DNA from: Fen-1077 sp964462865
GTDB lineage: Bacteria; Chloroflexota; Dehalococcoidia; Dehalococcoidales; RBG-16-60-22
Length of the DNA: 64,000 bases
NCBI GenBank assembly: GCA_964462865.1
Contig: CAYWZO010000001.1
Span: 66,011 to 130,010, forward strand
Direction of reading: 5' to 3'
The notes under the pieces: generated by a model
The model's database searches: none
What the model was told of the DNA's origin: nothing
Seen by the model: only the letters and a program-made list of their open reading frames with translations
Translations under genes and position numbers: made by a program
Part shown: in pieces, positions 26,639 to 35,085 of the stretch
Numbering within the stretch: position 1 is the stretch's first letter
Layout of the letters: the number at the start of each line of letters is the position of its first letter

Positions 26639-27746
26639 AGGGTATAATTACCGGTTTAATCTCTTTTCCTGCCATCATGGCCTGGACCGCCTCGTTTATC
26701 CGCTCTAGGGGATAATGGTTGGTGACAATATCCGCGAAAGAATACCGGTGGCGTTTGTTAAGAATAAACTGGATGGCTTGGTGATAGTGGCGGATGGTGG
26801 CCGAGCCACTCCCGATGATCTCCAGATGCTTTAACATGATAAGACCGGGAATGATGGTCTGTTCCGCCAGGGACGACTGCCCGATAATAAGGTATTTGCC
26901 CCCCCGGCGGACGATGTCCATCCCCTCGCGGAAGGCCGCCGTCACGCCGGACGCCTCCACCACCACATCCGGGCCCCGCCCGCCGGTAAGCGCGAGAATC
27001 TCGGCCCGGCGCTTTTCCGGGTCGGGGACTTTCTCAATATCGATGGTGTAATCGGCCCCCCATTTTTTCGCCAGATTCAACCTCAACTCCGGGGCGCCGA
27101 CAACGATGGTCTTCGAGGCCCCTCCTTCAGCGGCCAGCAGCGTGGCGTACAGCCCGACGGGCCCGCATCCCTGGATGACGACGCTGCTCTGGACGCCCAG
27201 GGCGCCGAGTCTTTCAAAGGCCGCCACGGCGGTCCTGAAAGCGCAGCAGACCCCGATGACTTCTTCATTGGATAATTCAGACGGAATCTTGATAATATCA
27301 GCCTCCGGGATAACGTACTCGTATTCCGCGAAACCGCCGGTAAGATAGGGATAGCTACCGGAAGAGCTGAAGCCGTAAGAATACCTGTTTTCACATAAAT
27401 TAGGCTGGTTGTTTATGGCGCAGCTGTAACACTTCCCGCAGGAGACATGCGGCCACATAATACGGTCGCCGGTATTAACAGGCTCCCCGGCACAATCGAC
27501 CGTCCTGCCCTCGCCGAGTTTAACAATCCTGCCCACCGCCTCATGACCGGGGATGACCGGCAAGGCGGGCTTGAGACCCATGTGCCCCTGCCACTGGTGA
27601 ACGTCCGTGCCGCATATCCCCGCCATCTCGACCCTGACCAGGATGCCTTTCGGCTCTACTTCCGGGACCGGGAATTCACGGATTTCATACGGCTTGTTGT
27701 AGGCAGTGATAACGGCGGCCCGGCTTTTTCCCGGAATACTATTCAT
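26637..27746 (-). CDS. Zinc-binding alcohol dehydrogenase (MDR family)
   Basis: A 369-residue medium-chain dehydrogenase with the catalytic zinc site GICGTDVHQW and GHEA, the structural zinc lobe CGKCYSCAINNQPNLC and the cofactor motif GCGPVGLYATLLA. It should oxidise an alcohol or polyol with NAD(P). It lies 42 bases downstream of an SDR gene on the same strand, with AOR 1 further upstream, so an alcohol-to-aldehyde-to-acid sequence is plausible. Confidence 0.88.
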   Translation of the reverse strand: MNSIPGKSRAAVITAYNKPYEIREFPVPEVEPKGILVRVEMAGICGTDVHQWQGHMGLKPALPVIPGHEAVGRIVKLGEGRTVDCAGEPVNTGDRIMWPHVSCGKCYSCAINNQPNLCENRYSYGFSSSGSYPYLTGGFAEYEYVIPEADIIKIPSELSNEEVIGVCCAFRTAVAAFERLGALGVQSSVVIQGCGPVGLYATLLAAEGGASKTIVVGAPELRLNLAKKWGADYTIDIEKVPDPEKRRAEILALTGGRGPDVVVEASGVTAAFREGMDIVRRGGKYLIIGQSSLAEQTIIPGLIMLKHLEIIGSGSATIRHYHQAIQFILNKRHRYSFADIVTNHYPLERINEAVQAMMAGKEIKPVIIP

Positions 27747-27788
27747 TTTTTTATCACCTTTAGCTGATTCATAAATTATAGCAACCCT

Positions 27789-28550
27789 TTAAACCACGCT
27801 CTCGCCACCATCGACGCTTAAAGTCTGCCCCACGATGTCGGCGGCGACATTCGAGGCCAGGAAGGCCACGGCGTTGGCGATATCCTGGGGCTGGGTGGTC
27901 CTCCTCACGGGTATCCGCGCCGTAGCTCCCTGCAACATCTCCGGAGGTGGATTTCCACCGCCGAAATTGGTCAGTGCCAGGCCCGGGGCGATGCTGTTCA
28001 CATTGATGCCCGAAGGCGCCACATCCACCGCCAGCGCCTGGGTAAAGCCCACTACGCCGGCCTTGGCCGCATTGTAAGCCGCGGCATGACCCATGCCCTT
28101 CCGGTAACCGATGGAGGAGATGTTGATGATTTTGCCGCTTTTATTGGCAAGCATGTTGTCCAGAACAGCTTTGGTACAGTTAATGGGCCCCTTAAGGTTG
28201 AGGTCAATATCCCGGGTATATTCCGCCTCGGTTTTTTCCACGAAGGGCCTGGGCGGGGTAATGGCGCCGGCGTTGTTGACCAGGATATCTATCCGCTTGA
28301 ACTGCGCCAGGGCGGATTTCACCACGCTGTTCACTTCGGCGCTGTCAGCAATATCGGCCTTCAGCGCCATCGTCTTGCGCCCTAAAGCCTCGATTTCCGC
28401 CGCAGTCTGCCTGGCCCCGGCCAGGTCAATATCAGCGACGATGACATCGCACCCTTCCCTGGCCAGGGTCAACGCGATGGCCTTGCCGAACCCTTTTTGA
28501 CTGCCCGCCCCGGTCACCAGGGCTACTTTACCTTTCAGACCCAGTTCCAT
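27789..28550 (-). CDS. Short-chain dehydrogenase/reductase (FabG-like)
   Basis: The 253-residue SDR shows TGAGSQKGFGKAIAL as the cofactor loop, slightly longer than standard TGxxxGxG, then DIADSAEV, NNAG, serine in ISSIGYRKG, YNAAKAG and the ending DIVGQTLSVDGGE. TAAGGAGGTTATC precedes the ATG. It sits 36 bases after AOR 1 and 42 bases before the alcohol dehydrogenase gene in one minus-strand operon. Confidence 0.87.
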   Translation of the reverse strand: MELGLKGKVALVTGAGSQKGFGKAIALTLAREGCDVIVADIDLAGARQTAAEIEALGRKTMALKADIADSAEVNSVVKSALAQFKRIDILVNNAGAITPPRPFVEKTEAEYTRDIDLNLKGPINCTKAVLDNMLANKSGKIINISSIGYRKGMGHAAAYNAAKAGVVGFTQALAVDVAPSGINVNSIAPGLALTNFGGGNPPPEMLQGATARIPVRRTTQPQDIANAVAFLASNVAADIVGQTLSVDGGESVV

Positions 28551-28586
28551 GATAACCTCCTTATTTACTTATATATTTCTTCCGAC

Positions 28587-30428
28587 TTATGGGATGCCAA
28601 GCTCCTCGACCTTCTCCGGCAGGGGGACACCGCTGGCATCCCAGCCCATTATAACATAGTAGTATTTTCTGGCCCGCTCATAGACTTTTCGGTCGATTTT
28701 CAGGTCGGCCAGCGCCCCGCCGCGGGTAGGCCCGTAAAAGCGCCGGGGTAATTTATCCGCAGCGCCGGTGATGCCCTCCCGGAGATTGAACAGCCGCATC
28801 AGTGTCACCGTCCTTTCGGCGATGCGCAGGAGCTCCGGCAGGCCGGTGTCCCAGCCGGTTACCCCTTTGAGCAGTTCCACGGACTGTTCCAGCGTCATGT
28901 CCGGGAAATGGCAGACGACCAAGGAATCATAAATAATGTTCTGGAGCTGCACATCTTTAAAGATAGCCACTTTACGCGGGTTGATTTCCGCGGGGGAAGG
29001 CGGCGTCATCCAGCCGAAGGCATGGAAAGGTTTGAACTTCGGCTCCATGGCCAGCAACTCGTCAGGCGCCGCCACGCAGTGGTCAGCGCCGGTGGGAGAT
29101 AGCATGTAAGCCAGGAACAGGGCGGAGCCTATCCTGGGTTCATGCATGCCGGGCTCCAGCCCTTTAACATGAAGGGCGAAATCCCGGCAGCGTTTACCAA
29201 GTTTTTCCGCCATCCTGGCCGTGCCCTCGGCCAAGAGATTACCGATGCCGGTACGCGTGGCAATCAGGTCAATAACCTTGAGCAAGGCATCGGCGTTACC
29301 AAACCGGAGTTCGAGGCCGCCGGTGTCCTGCTTCGTTAACAAGCCTTTTTCATAACACTCCATCGCGAAGGCAATCGTGCTGCCGGTGGAGATGGTGTCC
29401 AGTGCGTAGGCGTTACAGCGTTCGTTGCCCTTGAGTATGGCCTTGAGGTCGCTCACACCGCAGTCCGAGCCGATAGCGGCCAGGGTCTCGTATTCCGGGC
29501 CACCGTAAGCCGGGTCGACGTGATAGGGCTCTTCCAGCCTGACCACTTTTTTACAGCGTATCGGGCAGGCGAAACAACCTTCCATGCCTATCCGGGCAGT
29601 ATCTTTAATCACACCGGCATGTATCAGCTTCACCTCGGGGAAGCCCCCGTCACGGAAGTTACGGATGGGTAAATCTCCGGTAACCACCTGGCGCAGCATC
29701 GACGGGCCGCCCGTGCCGAACTCGGACATGGGCGAGGGATGGGTCAACTGCTGCCTGATTTCCTTCACCTTAGCGGCATCGGCCACCGGCGGGAGCGTGT
29801 GCCCCCTGACGGCAATCGCCTTGAGGTTTTTCGAGCCCATCACCGCCCCCAGGCCACCTCTCCCGGCGGCATCGTGACAGCCTTCCATGATACAGGCAAA
29901 CCGCACCTGGTTTTCACCCGCCGGCCCGATGAACGCGACCTGTATTTTAGGGTCGTCCAGTTCTTTTCTGATGGCCGTCTCGGTCTCCAGCGTCTCTTTC
30001 CCCCAGAGATGGCGGGCATCTTTGATTTCCGCTTTACCATCATGCACCCAGAGATAGACCGGCCCGGCGGCTTTACCTTCGATGATAATCGCATCATAGC
30101 CAGCCCGTTTCAGCTCGGCCATCCAGAACCCTCCGACTTCCGCCTTGGCGATGCCCCCGGTCAACGGCGACTTGGCCCCGATGCAGTTGCGCGCCGCCCC
30201 GGGCAGGAGCAGGCCGGAGACCGGCCCCAGGGCAAAGATTAATTTATTATCCGGACTCAAAGCGTCTATACCAGGTTTCACTTCCTTCCAGAGGTAATAG
30301 GCAATAAAGCCGGCCCCACCCAGGTATTTCCGGCAGAACGTCTCATCGATTTCATCAGTTGCCATACGTCTCCGGGAAAGATTGACCCGGAGGATTTTGC
30401 CATGATAACCAAGGGTTTTATTAGCCAA
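28587..30428 (-). CDS. Aldehyde:ferredoxin oxidoreductase (AOR 1)
   Basis: A tungstopterin aldehyde oxidoreductase of 613 residues. The N-terminal domain (GKILRVNLS, KYLGGAGFIAYYL, GPAGENQVRFACI, GRGGLGAVMGSKNLKAI) binds the bis-pterin cofactor, and C-x2-C-x3-C (CFACPIRC, near residues 285-292) with a late cysteine (DHCVAAP) holds the 4Fe-4S cluster. I start at TTG 30428 because AGGAGGAAACGAC lies just before it; the open frame reaches a TTG at 30464. It converts aldehydes to acids with ferredoxin. It heads an operon with an SDR and an alcohol dehydrogenase, opposite a MarR gene. Confidence 0.92.
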   Translation of the reverse strand: MANKTLGYHGKILRVNLSRRRMATDEIDETFCRKYLGGAGFIAYYLWKEVKPGIDALSPDNKLIFALGPVSGLLLPGAARNCIGAKSPLTGGIAKAEVGGFWMAELKRAGYDAIIIEGKAAGPVYLWVHDGKAEIKDARHLWGKETLETETAIRKELDDPKIQVAFIGPAGENQVRFACIMEGCHDAAGRGGLGAVMGSKNLKAIAVRGHTLPPVADAAKVKEIRQQLTHPSPMSEFGTGGPSMLRQVVTGDLPIRNFRDGGFPEVKLIHAGVIKDTARIGMEGCFACPIRCKKVVRLEEPYHVDPAYGGPEYETLAAIGSDCGVSDLKAILKGNERCNAYALDTISTGSTIAFAMECYEKGLLTKQDTGGLELRFGNADALLKVIDLIATRTGIGNLLAEGTARMAEKLGKRCRDFALHVKGLEPGMHEPRIGSALFLAYMLSPTGADHCVAAPDELLAMEPKFKPFHAFGWMTPPSPAEINPRKVAIFKDVQLQNIIYDSLVVCHFPDMTLEQSVELLKGVTGWDTGLPELLRIAERTVTLMRLFNLREGITGAADKLPRRFYGPTRGGALADLKIDRKVYERARKYYYVIMGWDASGVPLPEKVEELGIP

Positions 30429-30534
30429 AGTCGTTTCCTCCTGTAACCACCTGTCATTAATCAACGCACATAATATATAATATCATTGAGTCAATTAAAA
30501 TGGGAAAAAAGGACTTTATTTGATTTCCAATATT

Positions 30535-30549
30535 TGATATCCAATATCA
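30535..30549. promoter_or_regulatory. Candidate MarR operator
   Basis: TGATATCCAATATCA is a perfect inverted repeat with 6-base arms. Related sequence (ATATCATTGAG) recurs 60 bases away near 30480. It lies in the divergent region between AOR 1 and the marR gene, a normal place for MarR sites. The link to the regulator is inferred. Confidence 0.45.
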
Positions 30550-30708
30550 TTTGAGGTATGATTATTATAACACAAATGTCAATCAATATTCTCGCCGGGA
30601 AAACCAATATTATATGGTTAATCAAACGAATATCGAGTTAACCGCAACCGTGACTATTTCAGGAAGGCCGAGGAACCTGGGTACAACGTTAATAACAGGA
30701 CGATATAT

Positions 30709-31179
30709 ATGACGAAGCAACAGGAGCAAATTAAACTCTGGACGACACTGGTAAATACCAAAGACGCCATCAGCAAATTAAGACAAAGAGAACTGAAACA
30801 ATATCATATTTCGGCGGAACAGACCGGTGTGCTATCGATTTTACGGAGAGTCCCGGGCGGCCTGACGCCCGCAGAAATATCCCGCCGGCTGCTCCGGGAC
30901 CCCAGCAGCGTCACGGTTATCCTGAACCGAATGGTGGCCAAAGGCTTGATAAGCAAATCGAAAGACAAAAAGAAGAAGAACCTGATAAGAGTCACTCTAA
31001 CAAAAAAGGGGGACGACCTTTACAGCCAGATATTAAAAAGAATGTGCATTTACGGGCTTTTTGCCGTGCTGTCCGATGAGCAATGCCAGCAGCTCCAGGC
31101 CTGTCTCAACACCCTTCTGGCGGAGGCAACCGGAAGGTTAAAATGGCCGTTTGAGATAACGACCGGGCGTACCATCTGA
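30709..31179 (+). CDS. MarR family transcriptional regulator
   Basis: A 156-residue winged-helix protein: YHISAEQTGVLSILRRVPGG, then PAEISRRLLRDPSSVTVILN as the recognition helices and a basic wing, SKSKDKKKKNLIRVTLT. MarR dimers usually repress neighbouring catabolic genes and respond to aromatic or acidic ligands. It diverges from AOR 1 and is followed 31 bases later by an MmgE/PrpD gene, so it probably controls one or both. Confidence 0.87.
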   Translation: MTKQQEQIKLWTTLVNTKDAISKLRQRELKQYHISAEQTGVLSILRRVPGGLTPAEISRRLLRDPSSVTVILNRMVAKGLISKSKDKKKKNLIRVTLTKKGDDLYSQILKRMCIYGLFAVLSDEQCQQLQACLNTLLAEATGRLKWPFEITTGRTI

Positions 31180-31210
31180 TGTCCCGGATTCGAGACTGGG
31201 GGGTATAAAA

Positions 31211-32581
31211 ATGAACGAGACCAGAGCGTTAGCCAATTTTATTACTAACATAAAATATGATGACTTGAGCGAAGAAATCATCACCAAGGCGAAAACCCTG
31301 ATACTGGACCAGTTCGGCTGCGAGCTGGCGTTTGCAGTCATGCCCTGGGGCCGGGCGGTATACCAGTACGTCAGAGACAAAAAGGGAGCCAGCGGCGAAA
31401 GCACCGTAGTGCATTACGGCCTGAAGACCGTGCCGGAAGACGCCGCTTTCGCCAATGCCGTTTTCGGACACGGCTTCGAAATGGACGATACCGACCTGCG
31501 TACCACGTCTCACCCAGGCGTCGCGGTGATACCGGCGGCCATGGCAACGGGCGAAAAGGAAAGGATAACCGGCCGGGAACTGATTACGTCCGTGGTGGTC
31601 GGTTACGACGTCATGATACGTATCGGTATGGCCTCCCGTTTGATGCAGGAGCGCGGGTTCCATACCACCGCCGTCCTGGGGCCTTTCGGTGCCGCGGCGG
31701 CAACATGTAAAGTCCTGGGACTTAACGCCGATACGGTAACCAGCGCGCTGGGGATAGCGGCCAGCCAGTGCGGCGGCATTTCTGAATATACAAGAAGCGG
31801 CGGCTCCGTCAAGCGACTGCATGCTGGTTTTGCAGCTCAAGCAGGAACCAGAGCCACCCTGACGGCCCGGCTCGGCATCACCGGCCCGTCGACAGCCATC
31901 GAAGGCAAGAGCGGCTTTTGCCAGGCCTACGCCGATAAATACTTCCTTAAAGACATTACGGACGGCCTGGGCAGGGAATTCAGGATTCTAGGGGTGGGCA
32001 CCAAGTCCTATTGCTGCTGTTTCGCCCAGCACGCCGTCATTGATGCCACCACTTTAATAGCTAAAAAACACCGGGCCAGACCGGAGGAAATCGAGGAGGT
32101 AGTGGTGGCACAGAGAGCTAGGGAAGCCAACGCGGTGGGAACGATAGTGGAACCCACCGATGTGATTTCAGCCCAGTTCAGCGGGCGTTTCGGCCTGGCC
32201 CTTAGGCTGGTTAAAGGAGGCAATGAATTCAAGGACTATTCAGAAGAGAACCTGAAAGACCCACAGATACTCGCCCTGGTGAAAAGGGTGAAATACGGCG
32301 TCGATAAAGAGCTGGAGGCAATGCCGCCAGCATCCAACCCGGCTAAAGTAATGATAAAACTCAAGGACGGCACCATCTACCGGGAAAGGGTAGATTACTC
32401 CAAAGGCACGGTGCAGAACCCGATGACTAAGGAGGAACTGGAAAACAAATTCCGGAGCCTGGCCTCCATGGTCATACCGGCAGACCGGGTGGAAGACATC
32501 ATCCGGGTGGTGGGAAAACTGGAAGAAGTGGATGATGTAAATAACCTGACTCCCCTGCTGGTGGTCGGTGGCAACGCGTAG
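31211..32581 (+). CDS. MmgE/PrpD family protein
   Basis: A 456-residue second member of the family in this window, with the N-terminal ILDQFGCELAF, HGFEMDDTDLRTTSHPGVAV (the conserved histidine/aspartate region of the active site), KVLGLNADTVTSALGIAASQ and GGSVKRLHAGFAAQ. It keeps the family hinge before a smaller C-terminal domain. Known members dehydrate 2-methylcitrate or decarboxylate cis-aconitate. It lies after marR and faces AOR 2. Its substrate is unknown, and it is only distantly like the copy at 9713-11143. Confidence 0.86.
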   Translation: MNETRALANFITNIKYDDLSEEIITKAKTLILDQFGCELAFAVMPWGRAVYQYVRDKKGASGESTVVHYGLKTVPEDAAFANAVFGHGFEMDDTDLRTTSHPGVAVIPAAMATGEKERITGRELITSVVVGYDVMIRIGMASRLMQERGFHTTAVLGPFGAAAATCKVLGLNADTVTSALGIAASQCGGISEYTRSGGSVKRLHAGFAAQAGTRATLTARLGITGPSTAIEGKSGFCQAYADKYFLKDITDGLGREFRILGVGTKSYCCCFAQHAVIDATTLIAKKHRARPEEIEEVVVAQRAREANAVGTIVEPTDVISAQFSGRFGLALRLVKGGNEFKDYSEENLKDPQILALVKRVKYGVDKELEAMPPASNPAKVMIKLKDGTIYRERVDYSKGTVQNPMTKEELENKFRSLASMVIPADRVEDIIRVVGKLEEVDDVNNLTPLLVVGGNA

Positions 32582-32634
32582 CCACCATTTTTCATAGACT
32601 TTAAGTATCAGGGCATTGGCCGGCAGTCAGACCG

Positions 32635-34572
32635 TTATTTCAAAAGGCCGGCTTTTTCCAGTTCTGCGCAAATATCTCGCAGGCCGAGTCCTTCGAGACT
32701 GGCCCGGGTCGGCAGCCCGCTCGGCTCGTCCCAGCCGCGCAATCGATAATATTCGTCCTTCATCTTTTCAAATTCTTCCCTTGTCACCACGGCGCCTTTC
32801 CGGGAGACCGCCCGGCCGTCCTTGTCCGGCGCCAGACCCTCGGGGCTGAAGTACACACCCTGAAGTGGCTCTTCATGGAAAAAGTCCATCAAGATATCGC
32901 CCTCCCGTCCGCCCCATCCTTCCCGGAGCAATATAGCGCGCTGGAGATTGAATATCCTCTCCCCGGTCTTGAGCAGCCCTGCCGGGCTGATTTTTTCTCC
33001 GGTGACCGCCGCTAGGATGCGGCCCTCCAGCGCGCCTGCGGCTTCCTTATCCGGAGCGTGCACCTGGTAAATCGGCCAGGCTTGGTCGCAGAGGATGAGG
33101 CTTTCCTTGATATATCCATAGTCCTGGATATTTTTCGCCGCCAGGGCCTTACCCGCACTGGTTGAAAAATCGGCGCCGGCGGTGCCGCCCCAGAATTTCC
33201 CGGCGATATTGCGGAAGACTTCCGTCGAGAGAAAGGCGTTATCCAGGCCGTCCCGCCAGTTGAGCCACCTTATCAGGGGGAAGGCCATGGCATGAAGGAG
33301 CTGTATCGGCCTCCTCGGTTCGGTAGCGTAAATCAGGGCGTTAGCCAGGAACAACCTCGGGTCGTAGTCCAGCGTCTCGCCGGCCCGGGTGGCGATGATG
33401 GTACTGACCAGTTTCTCCGAACCCTTGCCGACGTATTGTGTGGCCTTCAGGATGCCCTGCGCCAGGACATCGCCAAAACCTTCACGAAAGGATATCTTGT
33501 GTACCAGTGTCTCGATAAATTCGGCGCTGCCGATGCGGGACAGGGGCAGGCCGGTCCCGTCGTCGTTTAAAATGCCGGAGTCGTAGCACTTGCCCAGCCA
33601 CTGGATGAGGGGCTGCATTACCGCCGAATCGAGGCTGTATTTGTCACAGAGCCTGGTGGCCATCCGGTAGATTTCGGTGCCGTCCCGGTTGTACTTCATG
33701 GCGTGCTCCAGGTAGACGAGGGTGGCCTGGCAGAACGACTTGTAACTCCGGTGGTCCTCCGCTTCGTAAGACCGGCGGGTACAGCCGCAGATGCAGCCGT
33801 AACAGGCTTTGAGACGGCCGGTGAGGGACTTGTGCGGCTGGTATTCTAAATTGCCGGTCCTCAACTCGTAGACCTGCCTGGCGAGGAGCTCCAGTGTTTC
33901 CGGGTTGGCCGCCCGGGGCATCTTTTTATCAGCGGCTTTGACGACGATGGCTTTCAGCTTCTTCGAGCCCATCACCGCTCCCAGCCCGCTCGAACCGCTG
34001 GAGTTGTCGTCTGCCAGGATGGTGGCGAAAGAAACCAGGTTCTCCCCGGCGGGACCGATTTGCAGCGTCCTGGCATCTTTACCCAGTTCGGCCTGCAATA
34101 TCTCCTCCGTCCGGACGGTCGTTTGCCCCCAGAGATGGGAGGCGTCTTTAATTTCTACGGTGTCACCGTCAGCTATATACAGGAAGACCGGCCGTGCGGC
34201 CCGGCCGGTAACCACCAGCCCGTCATAACCGGCGTACTTGAGCCAGGCACCCCAGCTCCCCCCCAAGTTCGCGTAGGAAAAGTACTCCGGCTCCATTTCC
34301 GGCGACTTACCGCAGACCTGCCAGCGGCAGCCGGCGAACCTGGTGAAACCCGCCAGGGGGCCGGTAATAAATATCAGGCAGTTTTCCGGGTCCAGGGCTT
34401 TAGTCTGTGGATTTACCATATCCCAGTAGATTTTAGCGGCGATGCCCCTCCCTCCGAGGAACCTGCCGGCGTAGGCGGATGTCGGCAGATGGCTTACCTT
34501 CTCCGTCGTAAGGTCAACCGTCAATATTTTACCGGCGTACCCGTATTCATCCAATTTCACCCGCTCCGTCAA
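32635..34572 (-). CDS. Aldehyde:ferredoxin oxidoreductase (AOR 2)
   Basis: A 645-residue AOR-family protein with GKILTVDLTTE, GRFLGGRGIAAKIYWD, GPAGENLVSFATI and GLGAVMGSKKLKAI in the cofactor domain and C-x2-C-x3-C (CYGCICGC, near residue 260) for the cluster. Its later domains differ strongly from the other two AORs here, so it probably uses another substrate or is a non-aldehyde member of the family. The start is TTG 34572 or GTG 34560; no clear ribosome site settles it. It follows a hydantoinase-A remnant on the same strand. Confidence 0.88.
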   Translation of the reverse strand: MTERVKLDEYGYAGKILTVDLTTEKVSHLPTSAYAGRFLGGRGIAAKIYWDMVNPQTKALDPENCLIFITGPLAGFTRFAGCRWQVCGKSPEMEPEYFSYANLGGSWGAWLKYAGYDGLVVTGRAARPVFLYIADGDTVEIKDASHLWGQTTVRTEEILQAELGKDARTLQIGPAGENLVSFATILADDNSSGSSGLGAVMGSKKLKAIVVKAADKKMPRAANPETLELLARQVYELRTGNLEYQPHKSLTGRLKACYGCICGCTRRSYEAEDHRSYKSFCQATLVYLEHAMKYNRDGTEIYRMATRLCDKYSLDSAVMQPLIQWLGKCYDSGILNDDGTGLPLSRIGSAEFIETLVHKISFREGFGDVLAQGILKATQYVGKGSEKLVSTIIATRAGETLDYDPRLFLANALIYATEPRRPIQLLHAMAFPLIRWLNWRDGLDNAFLSTEVFRNIAGKFWGGTAGADFSTSAGKALAAKNIQDYGYIKESLILCDQAWPIYQVHAPDKEAAGALEGRILAAVTGEKISPAGLLKTGERIFNLQRAILLREGWGGREGDILMDFFHEEPLQGVYFSPEGLAPDKDGRAVSRKGAVVTREEFEKMKDEYYRLRGWDEPSGLPTRASLEGLGLRDICAELEKAGLLK

Positions 34573-34592
34573 GTAAACTATCTATCCTGTCG

Positions 34593-34727
34593 TTAATGTG
34601 TTATCTTCCCCGCCGGCCGTGTCCTGGCCGCTTTCAGTTTTTTCTTTAAGGCCGCGGTAGCCTCATAGTCCACCGCGATGGCATCGGTAAACGTACCGCC
34701 GGTATCGATACCCACTCGAAAGCTCAT
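34593..34727 (-). pseudogene. Hydantoinase/oxoprolinase A, N-terminal fragment
   Basis: An ATG at 34727, preceded by GGGGAGGACG, opens a 44-residue frame starting MSFRVGIDTGGTFTDAIAVD, which is the ATP-binding start of HyuA/oxoprolinase subunits (usually 650-700 residues). After about 20 residues the sequence becomes low-complexity and lysine-rich and then stops. Nothing else of hyuA is found before AOR 2. It is a truncated gene that kept its ribosome site. Confidence 0.7.
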
Positions 34728-34951
34728 TCGTCCTCCCCTTTTCCTGAATAACGAATACCGTCTCCCCGTTTTCCGGCTCTGGTCCAAACCTCAAGTCTTT
34801 TCCCTGTTGAAAAAGCCAGGTATCAGGAATGAAATGTGAATATATAAACGGATATGATATAATCTTCTAACTGGTACAATTCCTACGTTATTAATATCAT
34901 ATTCACGTGATTATTCGCAAATCACCGGTTCTGTCTGCCAGGAGTCTGAAA

Positions 34952-35056
34952 GTGATTGCCGCAAAGATTGCCCGGTTCGTCACGGGAATAGGTTCGAAAA
35001 ACATCCCGGAAGAAGTCTACGAGATAGCTCGCCGGGGTATCACGGACTTCTGTTAG
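34952..35056 (+). pseudogene. MmgE/PrpD N-terminal fragment
   Basis: A GTG preceded by AGGAG starts a 34-residue frame, including IARFVTGIGSKNIPEEVYE and RRGITDFC, matching the first helices of MmgE/PrpD proteins. It stops just where the family continues with its GVALAG stretch. It is either a deletion remnant or, less likely, a leader peptide ahead of the CocE-like gene 29 bases downstream. A TATAAT-like box at about 34857 may be the old promoter. Confidence 0.6.
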
Positions 35057-35085
35057 CGATTCAATAAATTCAAGGAGGCCAGACG

